From Acetobacterium sp. (lineage in GTDB: Bacteria; Bacillota; Clostridia; Eubacteriales; Eubacteriaceae), in assembly GCF_030652775.1 (NCBI RefSeq), contig NZ_JAUSPS010000072.1:1-32660 (forward strand): a DNA stretch of 32,660 nt, given 5' to 3'. Shown one piece after another: positions 17,931-25,677 of this stretch (its first letter is position 1; each line of letters starts with the position of its first letter). The position numbers and the translations under genes were made by a program. The notes beneath the pieces were generated by a model that was not told the origin of the DNA, made no database searches, and saw only the letters and a program-made list of their open reading frames with translations.

Positions 17931-17951
17931 AAGCCCGCCTGGGCTTGAGGG
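17931..17951 (-). terminator. Minus-strand terminator for the rluA-recU-luxS transcript
   Basis: Hairpin AAGCCC/GGGCTT whose minus-strand 3' side continues into TTTTTTTATTTC. It lies beyond the 98-nt hairpin that follows luxS. Confidence 0.6.
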
Positions 17952-17966
17952 TGTCGATAAGCTACC

Positions 17967-18064
17967 GTACCGACCAATTGTTAATCTGTTGTTCGCTGCG
18001 GAATCGGACAGGCTTTGCCGTGTCCGCTCCGATGCGTACAACATGATGTAACAATTGTCGGTAC
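17967..18064. repeat. 98-nt imperfect inverted repeat between convergent genes
   Basis: The ends GTACCGACcAATTGTTA (17967-17983) and TAACAATTGTCGGTAC (18049-18064) pair over 16 bp with one bulge. Inside, GTTGT/ACAAC, CGC/GCG, CGG/CCG, CGGACA/TGTCCG and GGC/GCC continue the helix toward a TTT loop near 18014-18016. It could be a small mobile repeat, a structured RNA, or part of the termination region. There is no open reading frame. Confidence 0.6.
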
Positions 18065-18089
18065 TGGGTTATCTTTTTTTGACAAACTG

Positions 18090-18114
18090 AAGCCCTGATG
18101 GGCTTTTTTTGTTT
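18090..18114 (+). terminator. Plus-strand terminator after the membrane protein gene
   Basis: Hairpin AAGCCC/GGGCTT with loop TGAT, then TTTTTTT. It mirrors the minus-strand terminator on the other side of the 98-nt hairpin. Confidence 0.7.
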
Positions 18115-18121
18115 GTTGCAG

Positions 18122-18601
18122 TTATTCCGGATAAATCATATTTTCCGGTTGGATGTTTGTAAGAATTTCAGTCAGGTATTTATTTGCTTCATAACGAGCC
18201 ATCGGGAGGTTCATATCCAGGTAGTTACCGCAGTCCCGGGGAGAGGCACCAGGGATTTCGTCGTCATAATCGGCCATAAAGGTAAATAGTTTGATGACCA
18301 AGGGCATGATGTCTGCAGGGGTTCGTTCGCCTTTCATCAGCAGATAGAAGCCGGTTCGACAGCCCATCGGCCCAAAATAGACAATCTCATCACTGAGAAC
18401 CGGGTCGTTTCGCAGAAAGGTTGCGCCCAGGTGTTCCATGGCATGGAGTTCGCCGTTGTTGATCACCGGTTCGCGGTTGGGTTCTTTCATCCGAATATCA
18501 AAGGTGGTGATACAGTAGCCACCGCAATAATCTTTGCGGGAGATATAGACACCCCTCAGTAAATCCAGATGGTTGATGGTGAAGCTGGCAATTTTTTTCA
18601 T
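18122..18601 (-). CDS. luxS: S-ribosylhomocysteine lyase LuxS
   Basis: LuxS splits S-ribosylhomocysteine to homocysteine and the precursor of autoinducer-2, recycling the by-product of SAM-dependent methylation. The 159-residue protein has the metal site HAMEH (53-57) and the third ligand C124 in PRDCGNYLDMNL. The catalytic Cys is C81 in PMGCRTGFYLL. Its start overlaps the recU stop by 4 bp (ATGA), so it is translationally coupled. Confidence 0.95.
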   Translation of the reverse strand: MKKIASFTINHLDLLRGVYISRKDYCGGYCITTFDIRMKEPNREPVINNGELHAMEHLGATFLRNDPVLSDEIVYFGPMGCRTGFYLLMKGERTPADIMPLVIKLFTFMADYDDEIPGASPRDCGNYLDMNLPMARYEANKYLTEILTNIQPENMIYPE

Positions 18602-19140
18602 TTTCGTTTTTCCTTTCCGGTAAGATAATGGTTGATCGCCTCCAGATAATGGAGGAGGATATTATGACAGGGGTAAATACGCAGATTCTGATCGAAGTCG
18701 GCGTAGGGAATCGACTTGCGGCCATCATGCTGGGCATTATCCCAATAGTTTTTCAAAATGTCAAAAGGCAGCAGGAAGGTTTCGTCACAGAATTTAAAAT
18801 GGACGATCAGGAAGGACAAGCCCTCCTGTTTTTCGAAAGCTTCCATAAATTCCATCTGATGTTGGTGGATATTGGCAATCGGCAATCGCTTCAGGCTGGT
18901 TTCCTTGGCGTCAAAGCAGACCGGAATGCCCTGGATATTGCCCAGATAATCGACGGTGCTTTTTTCTTCAAAATAAGCCAGCTTGATGGTTCCCTTAGCC
19001 GGATCCAACTCCACTGGTTTGATGGAAGTGGGTATTTTCTGAACGACTGCCAAGCCCTGCTCCAGATAAATTTTATTGGTGATATTTAATTTTTCTTCAA
19101 GCTGACTGCCCCGCAGCCCGCAGCTGTTCCAGTACCCCAT
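18598..19140 (-). CDS. recU: Holliday junction resolvase RecU
   Basis: RecU resolves four-way DNA junctions in Firmicutes. The 180-residue protein shows the nuclease core VDYLGNIQGIPVCFDAKET (about 63-81), with D64, D77 and K79 as the restriction-enzyme-fold triad, and an N-terminal GLRGSQLEEKLN segment typical of RecU. It starts 2 bp after the rluA-like gene and overlaps luxS. In many Firmicutes recU neighbours a penicillin-binding protein gene; here it does not. Confidence 0.9.
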   Translation of the reverse strand: MGYWNSCGLRGSQLEEKLNITNKIYLEQGLAVVQKIPTSIKPVELDPAKGTIKLAYFEEKSTVDYLGNIQGIPVCFDAKETSLKRLPIANIHQHQMEFMEAFEKQEGLSFLIVHFKFCDETFLLPFDILKNYWDNAQHDGRKSIPYADFDQNLRIYPCHNILLHYLEAINHYLTGKEKRK

Positions 19141-19142
19141 GC

Positions 19143-20120
19143 TTATTTCTCCGATAGAAATGGGTCTTTGAAGCCAAAGCGCTTTAAGGCTTTTTCAAAA
19201 ACGGGAGGGACGGGGGCGGTGAAGGTTTTTTTCATATCCGTCAGGGTATACTGGGCACTATGAAGTAGTTGGCTTTTCAGGCCGGATTCCTCGTATAAAC
19301 GGCTGTTGACCTGACGACTGCCATATTTGGGATCGCCCAGAATGGGAAAACCAACGGCGGCCAGCTGCACCCGAATCTGGTGAGAGCGGCCGGTTTTTAA
19401 GATCACTTTTAAGAGTGCATAGTCGCCATGACTTTCCAGGGTTTCGTAGTTCAGCACCGCTTTTTTATCGGTTGGGGCGGTTTGTTGCACCGAGAAGGTG
19501 ACGGTGTTTTTATCGCCGTCTTTTTTTAAATAACCGACGACCTCATCGGCGGCTTTGGGTTTGCCGGAGACGATCGCAAAGTAGATCTTTTCGGTTTGAT
19601 CTTCCCGGATGGCTTCATTAACATCCTGGAGGGTTTTATAATTCTTGGGTACCAGAATAATCCCGGTGGTGTTTTTATCCAATCGGTTAGCACAGGCCGG
19701 GGTAAAGGTAAGATTGGTTTTAGGGTCATAGTCACCCTTCTTAATCAGATAGTCAACAGCGTAATCAATCAACGAGAGTTCTTCCGTTTTATCTGGCTGG
19801 GTGAGTACTTCGGCTGGTTTATTAAGAACCAGCAGGTCATTATTTTCATAAATAATATCGAGAACGGTACTATTTTTATCCAGCTTTTTTTTGGTTGAAG
19901 CGGTTCGAAAACTGGCAATAGTGTCTTCAGAGAAATAAATCTGAACCACATCGCCAGCGGTGATTGCAGTCGATGGTTCTGATTTTTGACCATTGAGTTT
20001 GATTCTCTTTTTTCGCAGCATCTTTTGGAGAAAGCCTGTCGATGCCTGAGGCATGAGTTTTTTCAGAAAGCGATCCAGTCGCTGGTTACTTTCATTTTCG
20101 GTGATAACAATTATTTTCAT
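19143..20120 (-). CDS. RluA-family 23S rRNA pseudouridine synthase
   Basis: This enzyme isomerises uridine to pseudouridine in rRNA. The 325-residue protein has an N-terminal S4 RNA-binding domain (about 13-65, LDRFLKKLMPQASTGFLQKML) and a catalytic domain with the signature ANRLDKNTTGIILV (about 144-157), where D148 is the catalytic Asp. The later GRSHQIRVQLAAVGFPILGDPKYG is also characteristic. It is the first gene of the rluA-recU-luxS operon. The C/D subtype is not separable by eye. Confidence 0.92.
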   Translation of the reverse strand: MKIIVITENESNQRLDRFLKKLMPQASTGFLQKMLRKKRIKLNGQKSEPSTAITAGDVVQIYFSEDTIASFRTASTKKKLDKNSTVLDIIYENNDLLVLNKPAEVLTQPDKTEELSLIDYAVDYLIKKGDYDPKTNLTFTPACANRLDKNTTGIILVPKNYKTLQDVNEAIREDQTEKIYFAIVSGKPKAADEVVGYLKKDGDKNTVTFSVQQTAPTDKKAVLNYETLESHGDYALLKVILKTGRSHQIRVQLAAVGFPILGDPKYGSRQVNSRLYEESGLKSQLLHSAQYTLTDMKKTFTAPVPPVFEKALKRFGFKDPFLSEK

Positions 20121-20149
20121 TTATAATCCTTAAGTAGTATTTTGTAGTT

Positions 20150-20155
20150 ATTATA
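20150..20155 (-). promoter_or_regulatory. Putative -10 box of the rluA-recU-luxS operon
   Basis: TATAAT on the minus strand about 30 bp before the rluA-like start. The -35 region is not convincing. Confidence 0.35.
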
Positions 20156-20279
20156 CCATGGAAGCCGGCTAAATAAATTAAGTTTCGGTGTTGCGCAAAG
20201 AATAATTTTACCCATTCGCCAAGGCTTAGTTTGGAGTTTTCGCTGATCTTAGGGAGCAGCCACGGGGCGCAGTTATTAA

Positions 20280-20337
20280 AATAAAAAGAGCATGTTCACA
20301 AACAACCAAAGTTGTTTTGCGACATGCCCTAAAAACG
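20280..20337 (-). terminator. Terminator of the aldolase gene
   Basis: On the minus strand GGGCATGT ... ACATGCTC with an inner AAACAAC/GTTGTTT stem is followed by TTTTTATTTT, just after the fba stop. Confidence 0.75.
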
Positions 20338-20364
20338 GAGAAACGAGTTAAGGATAATTAAAAA

Positions 20365-21294
20365 TTATCGTTTGTGGCTGCAGTCCAAGACATTTTTTAT
20401 TTTATGGGCAACCATCGCTTTAATGGCAGAACGACCAGGTCCCAAATATTGACGGGGATCGAACCAGCCGGGATTTTCAACAAATACCTGGCGGATAGAG
20501 GCGGTCATAGCGAGGCGCAGATCAGTGTCGATATTGATTTTACAAACGCCAGATTTAGCAGCTTTTCTTAACATTTCTTCAGGAACGCCCTGAGCACCAG
20601 GGATTTGTCCGCCATATTGATTGCAAAGATCCACGAATTCTTTGGGAACTGAGGATGCCCCATGAAGAACCAGTGGGAAACCGGGCAGAAGATCGGTAAT
20701 TTTATAAAGTCGCTCAAAATCCAAACGGGGTTCGCCGGAAAATTTGAAAGCACCATGGCTGGTACCAATTGTAATGGCTAAAGAATCGCAGCCGGTTTTT
20801 TCAACAAATTCAACCGCTTCATCGGGATCAGTATAGGTTGCGTTAAGTGTATCAACATTGACATCGTCTTCAATACCGGCCAGTTTACCCAGCTCGGCTT
20901 CAACCACAACACCGTGATCATGAGCATAGTCAACCACTTGTTTGGTTAAGGCAATATTTTCAGCAAGAGGATGTTTTGAACCATCAATCATAACCGAGGT
21001 AAAGCCACTATCGACGCAGGCTTTGCAAATTTCGAAATCGTCGCCGTGGTCTAAATGGAGACAAATATCTAAGCCTGTTACCTCAATAGCCGCTTCTACT
21101 AATTTTCTTAAATAGACGGGGTGGGCATATTTTCGGGCACCTGCCGATACTTGTAAAATAAGGGGAGCTTGTTCTTCAGCAGCAGCTTCAACGATGCCTT
21201 GTATAATTTCCATGTTGTTGACATTGAATGCTCCAACAGCATAGCCACCTTCATAAGCTTTTTTGAACATTTCAGTTGATGTTACTAATCCCAT
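20365..21294 (-). CDS. fba: Class II fructose-bisphosphate aldolase
   Basis: This glycolytic/gluconeogenic zinc aldolase interconverts fructose 1,6-bisphosphate with DHAP and glyceraldehyde 3-phosphate. The 309-residue protein has the metal site HLDHGDDFE (H83 with D82 as the catalytic acid), H near 180 in GTSHGAFKF, and H near 212 in LHGASSVP. The phosphate-binding strand INIDTDLRLA follows. Length and motif order match the FbaA/GatY family; tagatose bisphosphate activity is an alternative. A good promoter and the ribosome-binding site TAGGAGG precede it. Confidence 0.94.
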   Translation of the reverse strand: MGLVTSTEMFKKAYEGGYAVGAFNVNNMEIIQGIVEAAAEEQAPLILQVSAGARKYAHPVYLRKLVEAAIEVTGLDICLHLDHGDDFEICKACVDSGFTSVMIDGSKHPLAENIALTKQVVDYAHDHGVVVEAELGKLAGIEDDVNVDTLNATYTDPDEAVEFVEKTGCDSLAITIGTSHGAFKFSGEPRLDFERLYKITDLLPGFPLVLHGASSVPKEFVDLCNQYGGQIPGAQGVPEEMLRKAAKSGVCKINIDTDLRLAMTASIRQVFVENPGWFDPRQYLGPGRSAIKAMVAHKIKNVLDCSHKR

Positions 21295-21368
21295 TTTTTA
21301 AAACCTCCTAAGTGTTAATCAAAATTTTGCTTGTTTTCTATATTACATTTATAATTGGCGACGATATT

Positions 21369-21397
21369 AGTATACTATCTTTTAAGGCAATACTCAA
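21369..21397 (-). promoter_or_regulatory. Promoter of fba
   Basis: Minus-strand TTGAGT (21397-21392), a 17-nt spacer and TATACT (21374-21369), about 75 bp before the start codon. Confidence 0.6.
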
Positions 21398-21520
21398 GTA
21401 AACAGAGCAAATTTGACTGGTTTTAACACTTTTTTCCGGATAGAAATTAAGACAAGATCGTATATGGCATTTTATCAAAAACAATCATGAAAATGATTGC
21501 ATGGTAGACTGGATTAGGGC

Positions 21521-21557
21521 GTAAAAGAAAGAGGCAAACTAAAAATAGTTGCCTCTT
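21521..21557 (-). terminator. Terminator of folT
   Basis: AAGAGGCAACT pairs with AGTTTGCCTCTT (one bulge), followed on the minus strand by TTCTTTTA. It lies 19 bp beyond the folT stop. Confidence 0.75.
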
Positions 21558-21575
21558 GTGAGAATAGATCCGGGA

Positions 21576-22334
21576 CTAACGCTGTTTGATGAAACTGGGA
21601 AGAATTTTTAATAAACCAACCAGCATAATCGTGTACAACGGAATCAGGAAGATATTGGTAATGATTCGGGCAGGGAGTAACACCGCAACAGCCTGGCCAT
21701 AAAGAATACTCAAAAACCATGTATTCAACAAAATTGATGTGACCAATTGTGAAACACTCACGATAAACAGCATATGATCGCTACGATATTCACTATCAAG
21801 ATTGGATTTCTTTACAACAATAATGGGGAACACCGCAAACGCGATCATTAAAGCAATAAAGAGAATAAAGAAAACCATACTCAAAGGTTCTCCCGCATAA
21901 TAAATGGTACCATTGTCAAAACCGAAGGTGCCGGAAACAGCCAGAATAATCGCGGCCAAAACAATAAATACCAGGTTGAACCATTCCAGATGTTTAATTT
22001 CTTTTTTTCTCAACATCATAAAAAGCAAGCCTGGAATTAAACCGGTCAGTCCATTGGCAAGGGTAAAACCGATAAAGAAAGGGCCGCCTGGTTTAATAAT
22101 AAAGCACAGAATATCAGAAATAAAACCAACGGCAAAACCTGCCAGCGGTCCAAACAAGATACCGCTCAACATGATTGGCAAAGCAGTAATGTTTAACCGT
22201 AGCGAAGGAAAGCCACCAAGAGGAATATACACCTCAAACAGAATCTTCAGCACGATGCTGATGGCAATGAGCAGTCCACAATTGACCACAATCCGGGTCC
22301 GGGTGGAACTACTAATAAAAGCATTACTTTTCAT
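21576..22334 (-). CDS. folT: Folate ECF transporter substrate-binding (S) component FolT
   Basis: FolT is the membrane subunit that binds folate and works with the shared ECF energising module (EcfA, EcfA', EcfT), which is not encoded in this window. The 252-residue protein has six or more hydrophobic helices. The early segment PLGGFPSLRLNITALPIMLSG (about 47-67) and the late LPARIITNIFLIPLY are typical of the folate S-component subgroup. A THF riboswitch directly upstream supports folate as the substrate. AGGAGG lies before the ATG. Confidence 0.88.
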   Translation of the reverse strand: MKSNAFISSSTRTRIVVNCGLLIAISIVLKILFEVYIPLGGFPSLRLNITALPIMLSGILFGPLAGFAVGFISDILCFIIKPGGPFFIGFTLANGLTGLIPGLLFMMLRKKEIKHLEWFNLVFIVLAAIILAVSGTFGFDNGTIYYAGEPLSMVFFILFIALMIAFAVFPIIVVKKSNLDSEYRSDHMLFIVSVSQLVTSILLNTWFLSILYGQAVAVLLPARIITNIFLIPLYTIMLVGLLKILPSFIKQR

Positions 22335-22353
22335 AAAACCTCCTTGATTTTAA

Positions 22354-22478
22354 AGTAATGCTTCCGCAACCTACAATCTGCATTGTAACAGCGGAAGCGA
22401 CAAGATACCGCAATGGTCACATTTCGTTTAAAGGCAACTTCCCATCCTTTAACACTTTACGCATCTTGTCTACTCTGG
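22354..22478 (-). ncRNA. THF riboswitch controlling folT
   Basis: On the minus strand the aptamer (about 22477-22389) reads CAGAGTAGACAAGATGCG...GATGGGAAGTTGCC...TATCTTGTCGCTTCCGCTG. It is nearly identical to the folE copy: GAGTAG junction, P2 ACAAGATGCG/CGGTATCTTGT, GATGGG and CTTCCGCT. Downstream GCGGAAGC (22375-22368) can pair with GCTTCCGC of the aptamer, followed by the folT ribosome-binding site. No separate terminator with a long T-run is present, so control at translation initiation is more likely than attenuation. That difference is inferred. Confidence 0.87.
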
Positions 22479-22493
22479 TATTTAATTGACATC

Positions 22494-22523
22494 ATTTTAA
22501 CATACTGTTAAAGGTTTACACAA
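22494..22523 (-). promoter_or_regulatory. Putative promoter of the folT riboswitch transcript
   Basis: Minus-strand TTGTGT (22523-22518) and TTAAAAT (22500-22494) are about 17 nt apart. They match the arrangement before the folE riboswitch. Confidence 0.45.
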
Positions 22524-22637
22524 GGATAAATAATTATCGTTATTTTTTAATCAAAGTGGGTTTTTAGTTAATTTGGGGTATATAATAGTATCAGTCAAAC
22601 AAAAACTGTAAGATAAAAAGTATATGGAGGGTAAAAA

Positions 22638-22973
22638 ATGAAAAAGCTATGGAAATGCGGAGTATGTGGTTATAAGATGGAAGGCGTCGAAGCCCCTGAG
22701 AATTGTCCCAAGTGTGGAGCACCGCGGGATCAATTTGCCGCACTGAGTGAAGAAGATGCCAAAAAGGTTTATGATTCCTATGTTACCAATGATATTCATA
22801 TGGAAATTATTGGTTATCTTGAAAAAATCATTCATCTGTCGAGAGAAGGCGCTGAAATTAATCTCGATCCCGCTTGTTTGCATATTTTCCAGAAAGCCGA
22901 AGCAGATTGTTATGTTATCAAAGAAATGTGCAAAGCTGAAATAGCTGGACATATCTCAAAAGGTAAATGGTAA
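22638..22973 (+). CDS. Rubredoxin-like iron/zinc domain protein
   Basis: This 111-residue protein has an N-terminal rubredoxin-like knuckle pair (C7, C10 and C23, C26: KCGVCGYKMEG...CPKCGAP). A helical tail (about 40-111) contains two more Cys (near 75 and 93). Rubredoxin-type domains carry single Fe centres and serve in electron transfer, often with rubrerythrins or flavoproteins in anaerobes. The helical tail lacks the ExxH pattern of a complete rubrerythrin di-iron site. A -10 TATAAT at 22581-22586 and GGAGG before the ATG fit a single gene unit. Confidence 0.75.
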   Translation: MKKLWKCGVCGYKMEGVEAPENCPKCGAPRDQFAALSEEDAKKVYDSYVTNDIHMEIIGYLEKIIHLSREGAEINLDPACLHIFQKAEADCYVIKEMCKAEIAGHISKGKW

Positions 22974-22980
22974 AAAAATA

Positions 22981-23010
22981 TTGATGTGGAGTAGGAGTTT
23001 GTGTTATGAT
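22981..23010 (+). promoter_or_regulatory. Promoter of tRNA-Thr
   Basis: TTGATG (22981-22986), 18 nt, TATGAT (23005-23010), ending 18 bp before the mature tRNA 5' end. Confidence 0.55.
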
Positions 23011-23028
23011 AGTCCAGTAAGTTTTACT

Positions 23029-23104
23029 GCTGGCGTGGCACAGATGGTAGCGCAACTGATTCGTAATCAGTAGGTCGGGGGTTCGATTCCCCCCGCTAGC
23101 TCCA
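23029..23104 (+). tRNA. tRNA-Thr (anticodon CGT)
   Basis: A complete cloverleaf: acceptor GCTGGCG/CGCTAGC (one G-U), anticodon stem ACTGA/TCAGT around TTCGTAA with CGT as anticodon, and T-arm CGGGG/CCCCG around TTCGATT. CCA is encoded. It is the chromosomal landing site of the downstream element; the attachment core is expected within its 3' half. Confidence 0.93.
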
Positions 23105-23126
23105 GTAAAGAATAATATTTCATCGA

Positions 23127-23160
23127 AAGGATGGCTTTAAATAGCCATTCTTTTTATTTT
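23127..23160 (+). terminator. Terminator downstream of tRNA-Thr
   Basis: Hairpin GGATGGCT/AGCCATTC with loop TTAAAT (one G-U), then TTTTTATTTT. It may be part of the integrated element's left end. Confidence 0.65.
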
Positions 23161-23205
23161 GTTCCGTACACAATTTAGACGACCGACTGTTTAAAATGAC
23201 ATATC

Positions 23206-23270
23206 TCTTGCTATTTCTGGCTACTTCTTGCTATTATTGTCCTACTTTTTGTCCTACTTCAGTGTCCTAC
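23206..23270. repeat. Short direct repeats between the tRNA and integrase
   Basis: TCTTGCTATT occurs at 23206-23215 and 23226-23235. GTCCTAC occurs three times at 23239-23245, 23251-23257 and 23264-23270, spaced 12-13 bp. Placement beside the integrase gene at the element end makes integrase arm-type binding sites a reasonable reading. Confidence 0.5.
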
Positions 23271-23298
23271 CTTTTTTACGTTGGTTTTAGTAGTTGTT

Positions 23299-24393
23299 TT
23301 AAGGCAATTTAGTGAAGTCAATGCGGCTTCTTATGTCTTCTACAGTGTCGTGAACATAGATTTTTGTTGTGATTTGCACATCAGCATGCCCTAGAATTTT
23401 TGAAACAGTATAGACGTCGGTGCCTGATCGGTAGAGTAAGGTTCCATAAGTATGTCTTAACTCGTGAATACGGAGCTTTGGTAGTGGATCATAATTTTCA
23501 ACATTAGCTTTTTCTTTTTCTGCTATATAAAACTCCGATAAATCGAGAATGAAAGGGTTATAGCGTCTTTTGGTCCAATTATCCAGATCAGCGATTTGAT
23601 TCAGTTTACTGCCCAATGTGATGATATATTCGCTATGCTGAGTTTGATTTTTTAAGTGGTTAACAAATTCGTCATCCAATGGAATTTGTCGCATGGATGA
23701 AAAAGTCTTTGTCTTATCGATCACATAACTTCCGAATTCTTTTACAGCTGCATTTTTTATGTACATAATTTTCTTTCCAAAATCGATGCTGTCCCATTTA
23801 AGGGCAAACAGCTCACTTCTTCTTAAACCTGTTTTGAGCATAATAAAAACGCCCAGACCATAAGGGTGCTCTTTGGCAAAATCGATTACGAACCGATATT
23901 GTTGATCTGTGTAGGTACGTAATTCTTTTGGATTGCTTACCTGACCTTTTTTTACCTTTGTCATTGGGTTTTTATCAATCAGGTCGTTTTCGAAAGCAGT
24001 CGAAAAAACAGCGTTGGCAATGAGATAAAGTTTATCCATCTTTGACTTACTGATCCCGGATTGAGCGCTGAAGAATTTCTGAAGATTGATCTGGGTGATT
24101 GATTCCAACAATTTATCTCCGAATGCAGCTTCCAACACCTTCATATTTGTTAAATAAGTCTGCTTATAGGTATTGTCGTTCACTTCATCGCGCTTTGTTT
24201 CGAGCCAAACTTTCGAAAATTCAGAAAAAGTGTAATGAAGGGCGGTTTTGTTTTCTTTTTCAGCTTCCTTCAAGAACTCTAAATATTTTCTTTCGCCTTC
24301 ACGTTTTGTTTTTGCGTAAAAGGACTTTCTGATCGGTTTTCCTTCAACAGTATGTCCGATTGTTTTTCTTACTTGTATAAGTTTTGTTGGCAA
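23299..24393 (-). CDS. int: Site-specific tyrosine recombinase/integrase
   Basis: This integrase probably inserts the element into the tRNA-Thr gene. The start is a TTG at 24393, with AGGAG 8 nt upstream; an ATG 30 bp further out has no ribosome-binding site. The 364-residue protein shows an N-terminal arm-binding part, a core-binding SAM-like domain (about 55-145) and the catalytic domain. That domain has R191 in TGLRRSEL, H310 and R313 in HELRHTYG, H336 in LGHADV and the nucleophile Y346 in KIYVH, so all catalytic residues are present. It points toward the tRNA, as usual for tRNA-targeting elements. Confidence 0.93.
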   Translation of the reverse strand: MPTKLIQVRKTIGHTVEGKPIRKSFYAKTKREGERKYLEFLKEAEKENKTALHYTFSEFSKVWLETKRDEVNDNTYKQTYLTNMKVLEAAFGDKLLESITQINLQKFFSAQSGISKSKMDKLYLIANAVFSTAFENDLIDKNPMTKVKKGQVSNPKELRTYTDQQYRFVIDFAKEHPYGLGVFIMLKTGLRRSELFALKWDSIDFGKKIMYIKNAAVKEFGSYVIDKTKTFSSMRQIPLDDEFVNHLKNQTQHSEYIITLGSKLNQIADLDNWTKRRYNPFILDLSEFYIAEKEKANVENYDPLPKLRIHELRHTYGTLLYRSGTDVYTVSKILGHADVQITTKIYVHDTVEDIRSRIDFTKLP

Positions 24394-24423
24394 GTTTGTT
24401 ACTCCTTTCAAATAAACATCCAT

Positions 24424-24827
24424 CCCTGGTCACAAACTTTGAGAAGCCACGGACTGCCATCCGGAGCGTTAATTTTTCGTTCACACATAAATTTTAAGTT
24501 GAGATTGAATATATCGAAGGCTTTTTAAATTTTGTTCATATCTATCATTAAATTATAAGTGTGTTTTGTAGAGCAAATTACCGGCAAGTTAAAAAATAGC
24601 GTTATATTGCGTTTGATCAATCAAATGATTACTTGATGAAAGTTACTGGCAAGTTAAGAATCTAAGGTATAAGAGTATTTGATTGTTTTGGGTCGTGAAT
24701 CTGAGAAAGAGATTTTTCATTGGAAGCTGTTGCTACTTTGTTGGGGCCTGGAACTGTGTTATGCGCAGTTGGCGATTAAATGAATAGATTGATCGTTATG
24801 CATAGAAAACATCTATTGTTTTAGAAA
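24424..24827. other. Non-coding gap with a near-identical repeat pair
   Basis: About 400 bp with no credible gene. TTAC[C/T]GGCAAGTTAA[A/G]AA occurs at 24579-24595 and 24643-24659, 64 bp apart. GGCAAGTTT recurs at 24389-24397, overlapping the integrase start. These may be binding sites for Xis or a regulator. Confidence 0.45.
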
Positions 24828-25214
24828 CTAAGGATTTAGATGTAAACTTTCATCAATTATTTTTAAAATGAGCCTGTTCGAAATATCTTCAATAATCCCG
24901 ATGGAAACTGAAGAGAATGGGGCCACAACAAACTTAGTTTTTTCCCAAACATTATCATCCCGAATGTTATCCAGTAACTCATGCCCACACCAGGTTAATG
25001 ATTGAATGTGAAATGTTGGTATTGTTTCAGCTGAATAGGAAATTTGGGATGTTTTGATATAGTTTGCTTCTGTGAGTTTTGCAACTGTGTATATGATATC
25101 TGTGGTTTCATAAGGAGCAATTTCAATATTATTGGCGCACAGATGAGATGTGAATGGAAGCTTGTCTTCAAGATATAAAAGTAGATCACGTACGCATTCA
25201 GGATTCAATCTCAT
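24828..25214 (-). CDS. DUF2513 family protein (mobile-element associated)
   Basis: This 128-residue protein opens MRLNPECVRDLLLYLED and contains LTWCGHELLDNIRDDNVWEKTK (about 73-94). It matches the pattern I recognise as DUF2513, a family of unknown function common in prophages and ICEs. The predicted fold is a winged-helix-like N-terminus with a beta hairpin. AAAGGAGG lies before the ATG. It shares the minus-strand direction with the repressor gene 67 bp upstream and may be cotranscribed with it. Confidence 0.75.
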   Translation of the reverse strand: MRLNPECVRDLLLYLEDKLPFTSHLCANNIEIAPYETTDIIYTVAKLTEANYIKTSQISYSAETIPTFHIQSLTWCGHELLDNIRDDNVWEKTKFVVAPFSSVSIGIIEDISNRLILKIIDESLHLNP

Positions 25215-25281
25215 AAATATACCTCCTTTTTTTTGCTTAGTGAGAAGTTGTTAATTTTTTTATCTGAGATCACATACTATT

Positions 25282-25677
25282 CTAACCAACGATTTTCTTT
25301 GAGCGAGTAGATGGGGCATGGCCGGACTTAAAATCACCGATCACTTGTTCAACAATTTCATCAAACCGGCCAATGAGTTTTATTTGATCACGTTCGTTCG
25401 TTACCTTATTGAAAATCTCGAGTAATTCTTGCTCGTTCTGAGTTAAATTAATTGTGGTATTGACTATTTTCGTATACTCATTAGGAAAGTCAGATAAACA
25501 CAAAATATAATCTGTGGTTACATTAAACAACTCAGAAATTTTTTTAATTGTTTCTGCAGTTATAGGAATTCTTTCAGATTCATACTTTGAAATGGCTGAA
25601 TCCTTTACATTAAGCGCTTTTCCAAGCTGTGATTGTGTCCATCCTTTTTCAATTCGTAATTCTTTTATTCTGTTCAC
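25282..25677 (-). CDS. XRE-family transcriptional regulator (cI-like repressor of the element)
   Basis: This 131-residue DNA-binding protein has an N-terminal helix-turn-helix (about 5-58: IKELRIEKGWTQSQLGKALN, then SAISKYESER). The C-terminal part is helical (TQNEQELLEIFNKVTNERDQ) and carries no self-cleaving peptidase signature, so lambda-type RecA-triggered cleavage is not expected. The start is a GTG at 25677 behind GGAGGGG. It is divergent from a small Cro-like gene across a region with operator-like repeats, so it probably keeps the element quiescent. Confidence 0.88.
   Translation of the reverse strand: MNRIKELRIEKGWTQSQLGKALNVKDSAISKYESERIPITAETIKKISELFNVTTDYILCLSDFPNEYTKIVNTTINLTQNEQELLEIFNKVTNERDQIKLIGRFDEIVEQVIGDFKSGHAPSTRSKKIVG

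Noticed and set aside
18628..19089. 153-codon plus-strand frame
   Set aside because: Antisense shadow of recU.
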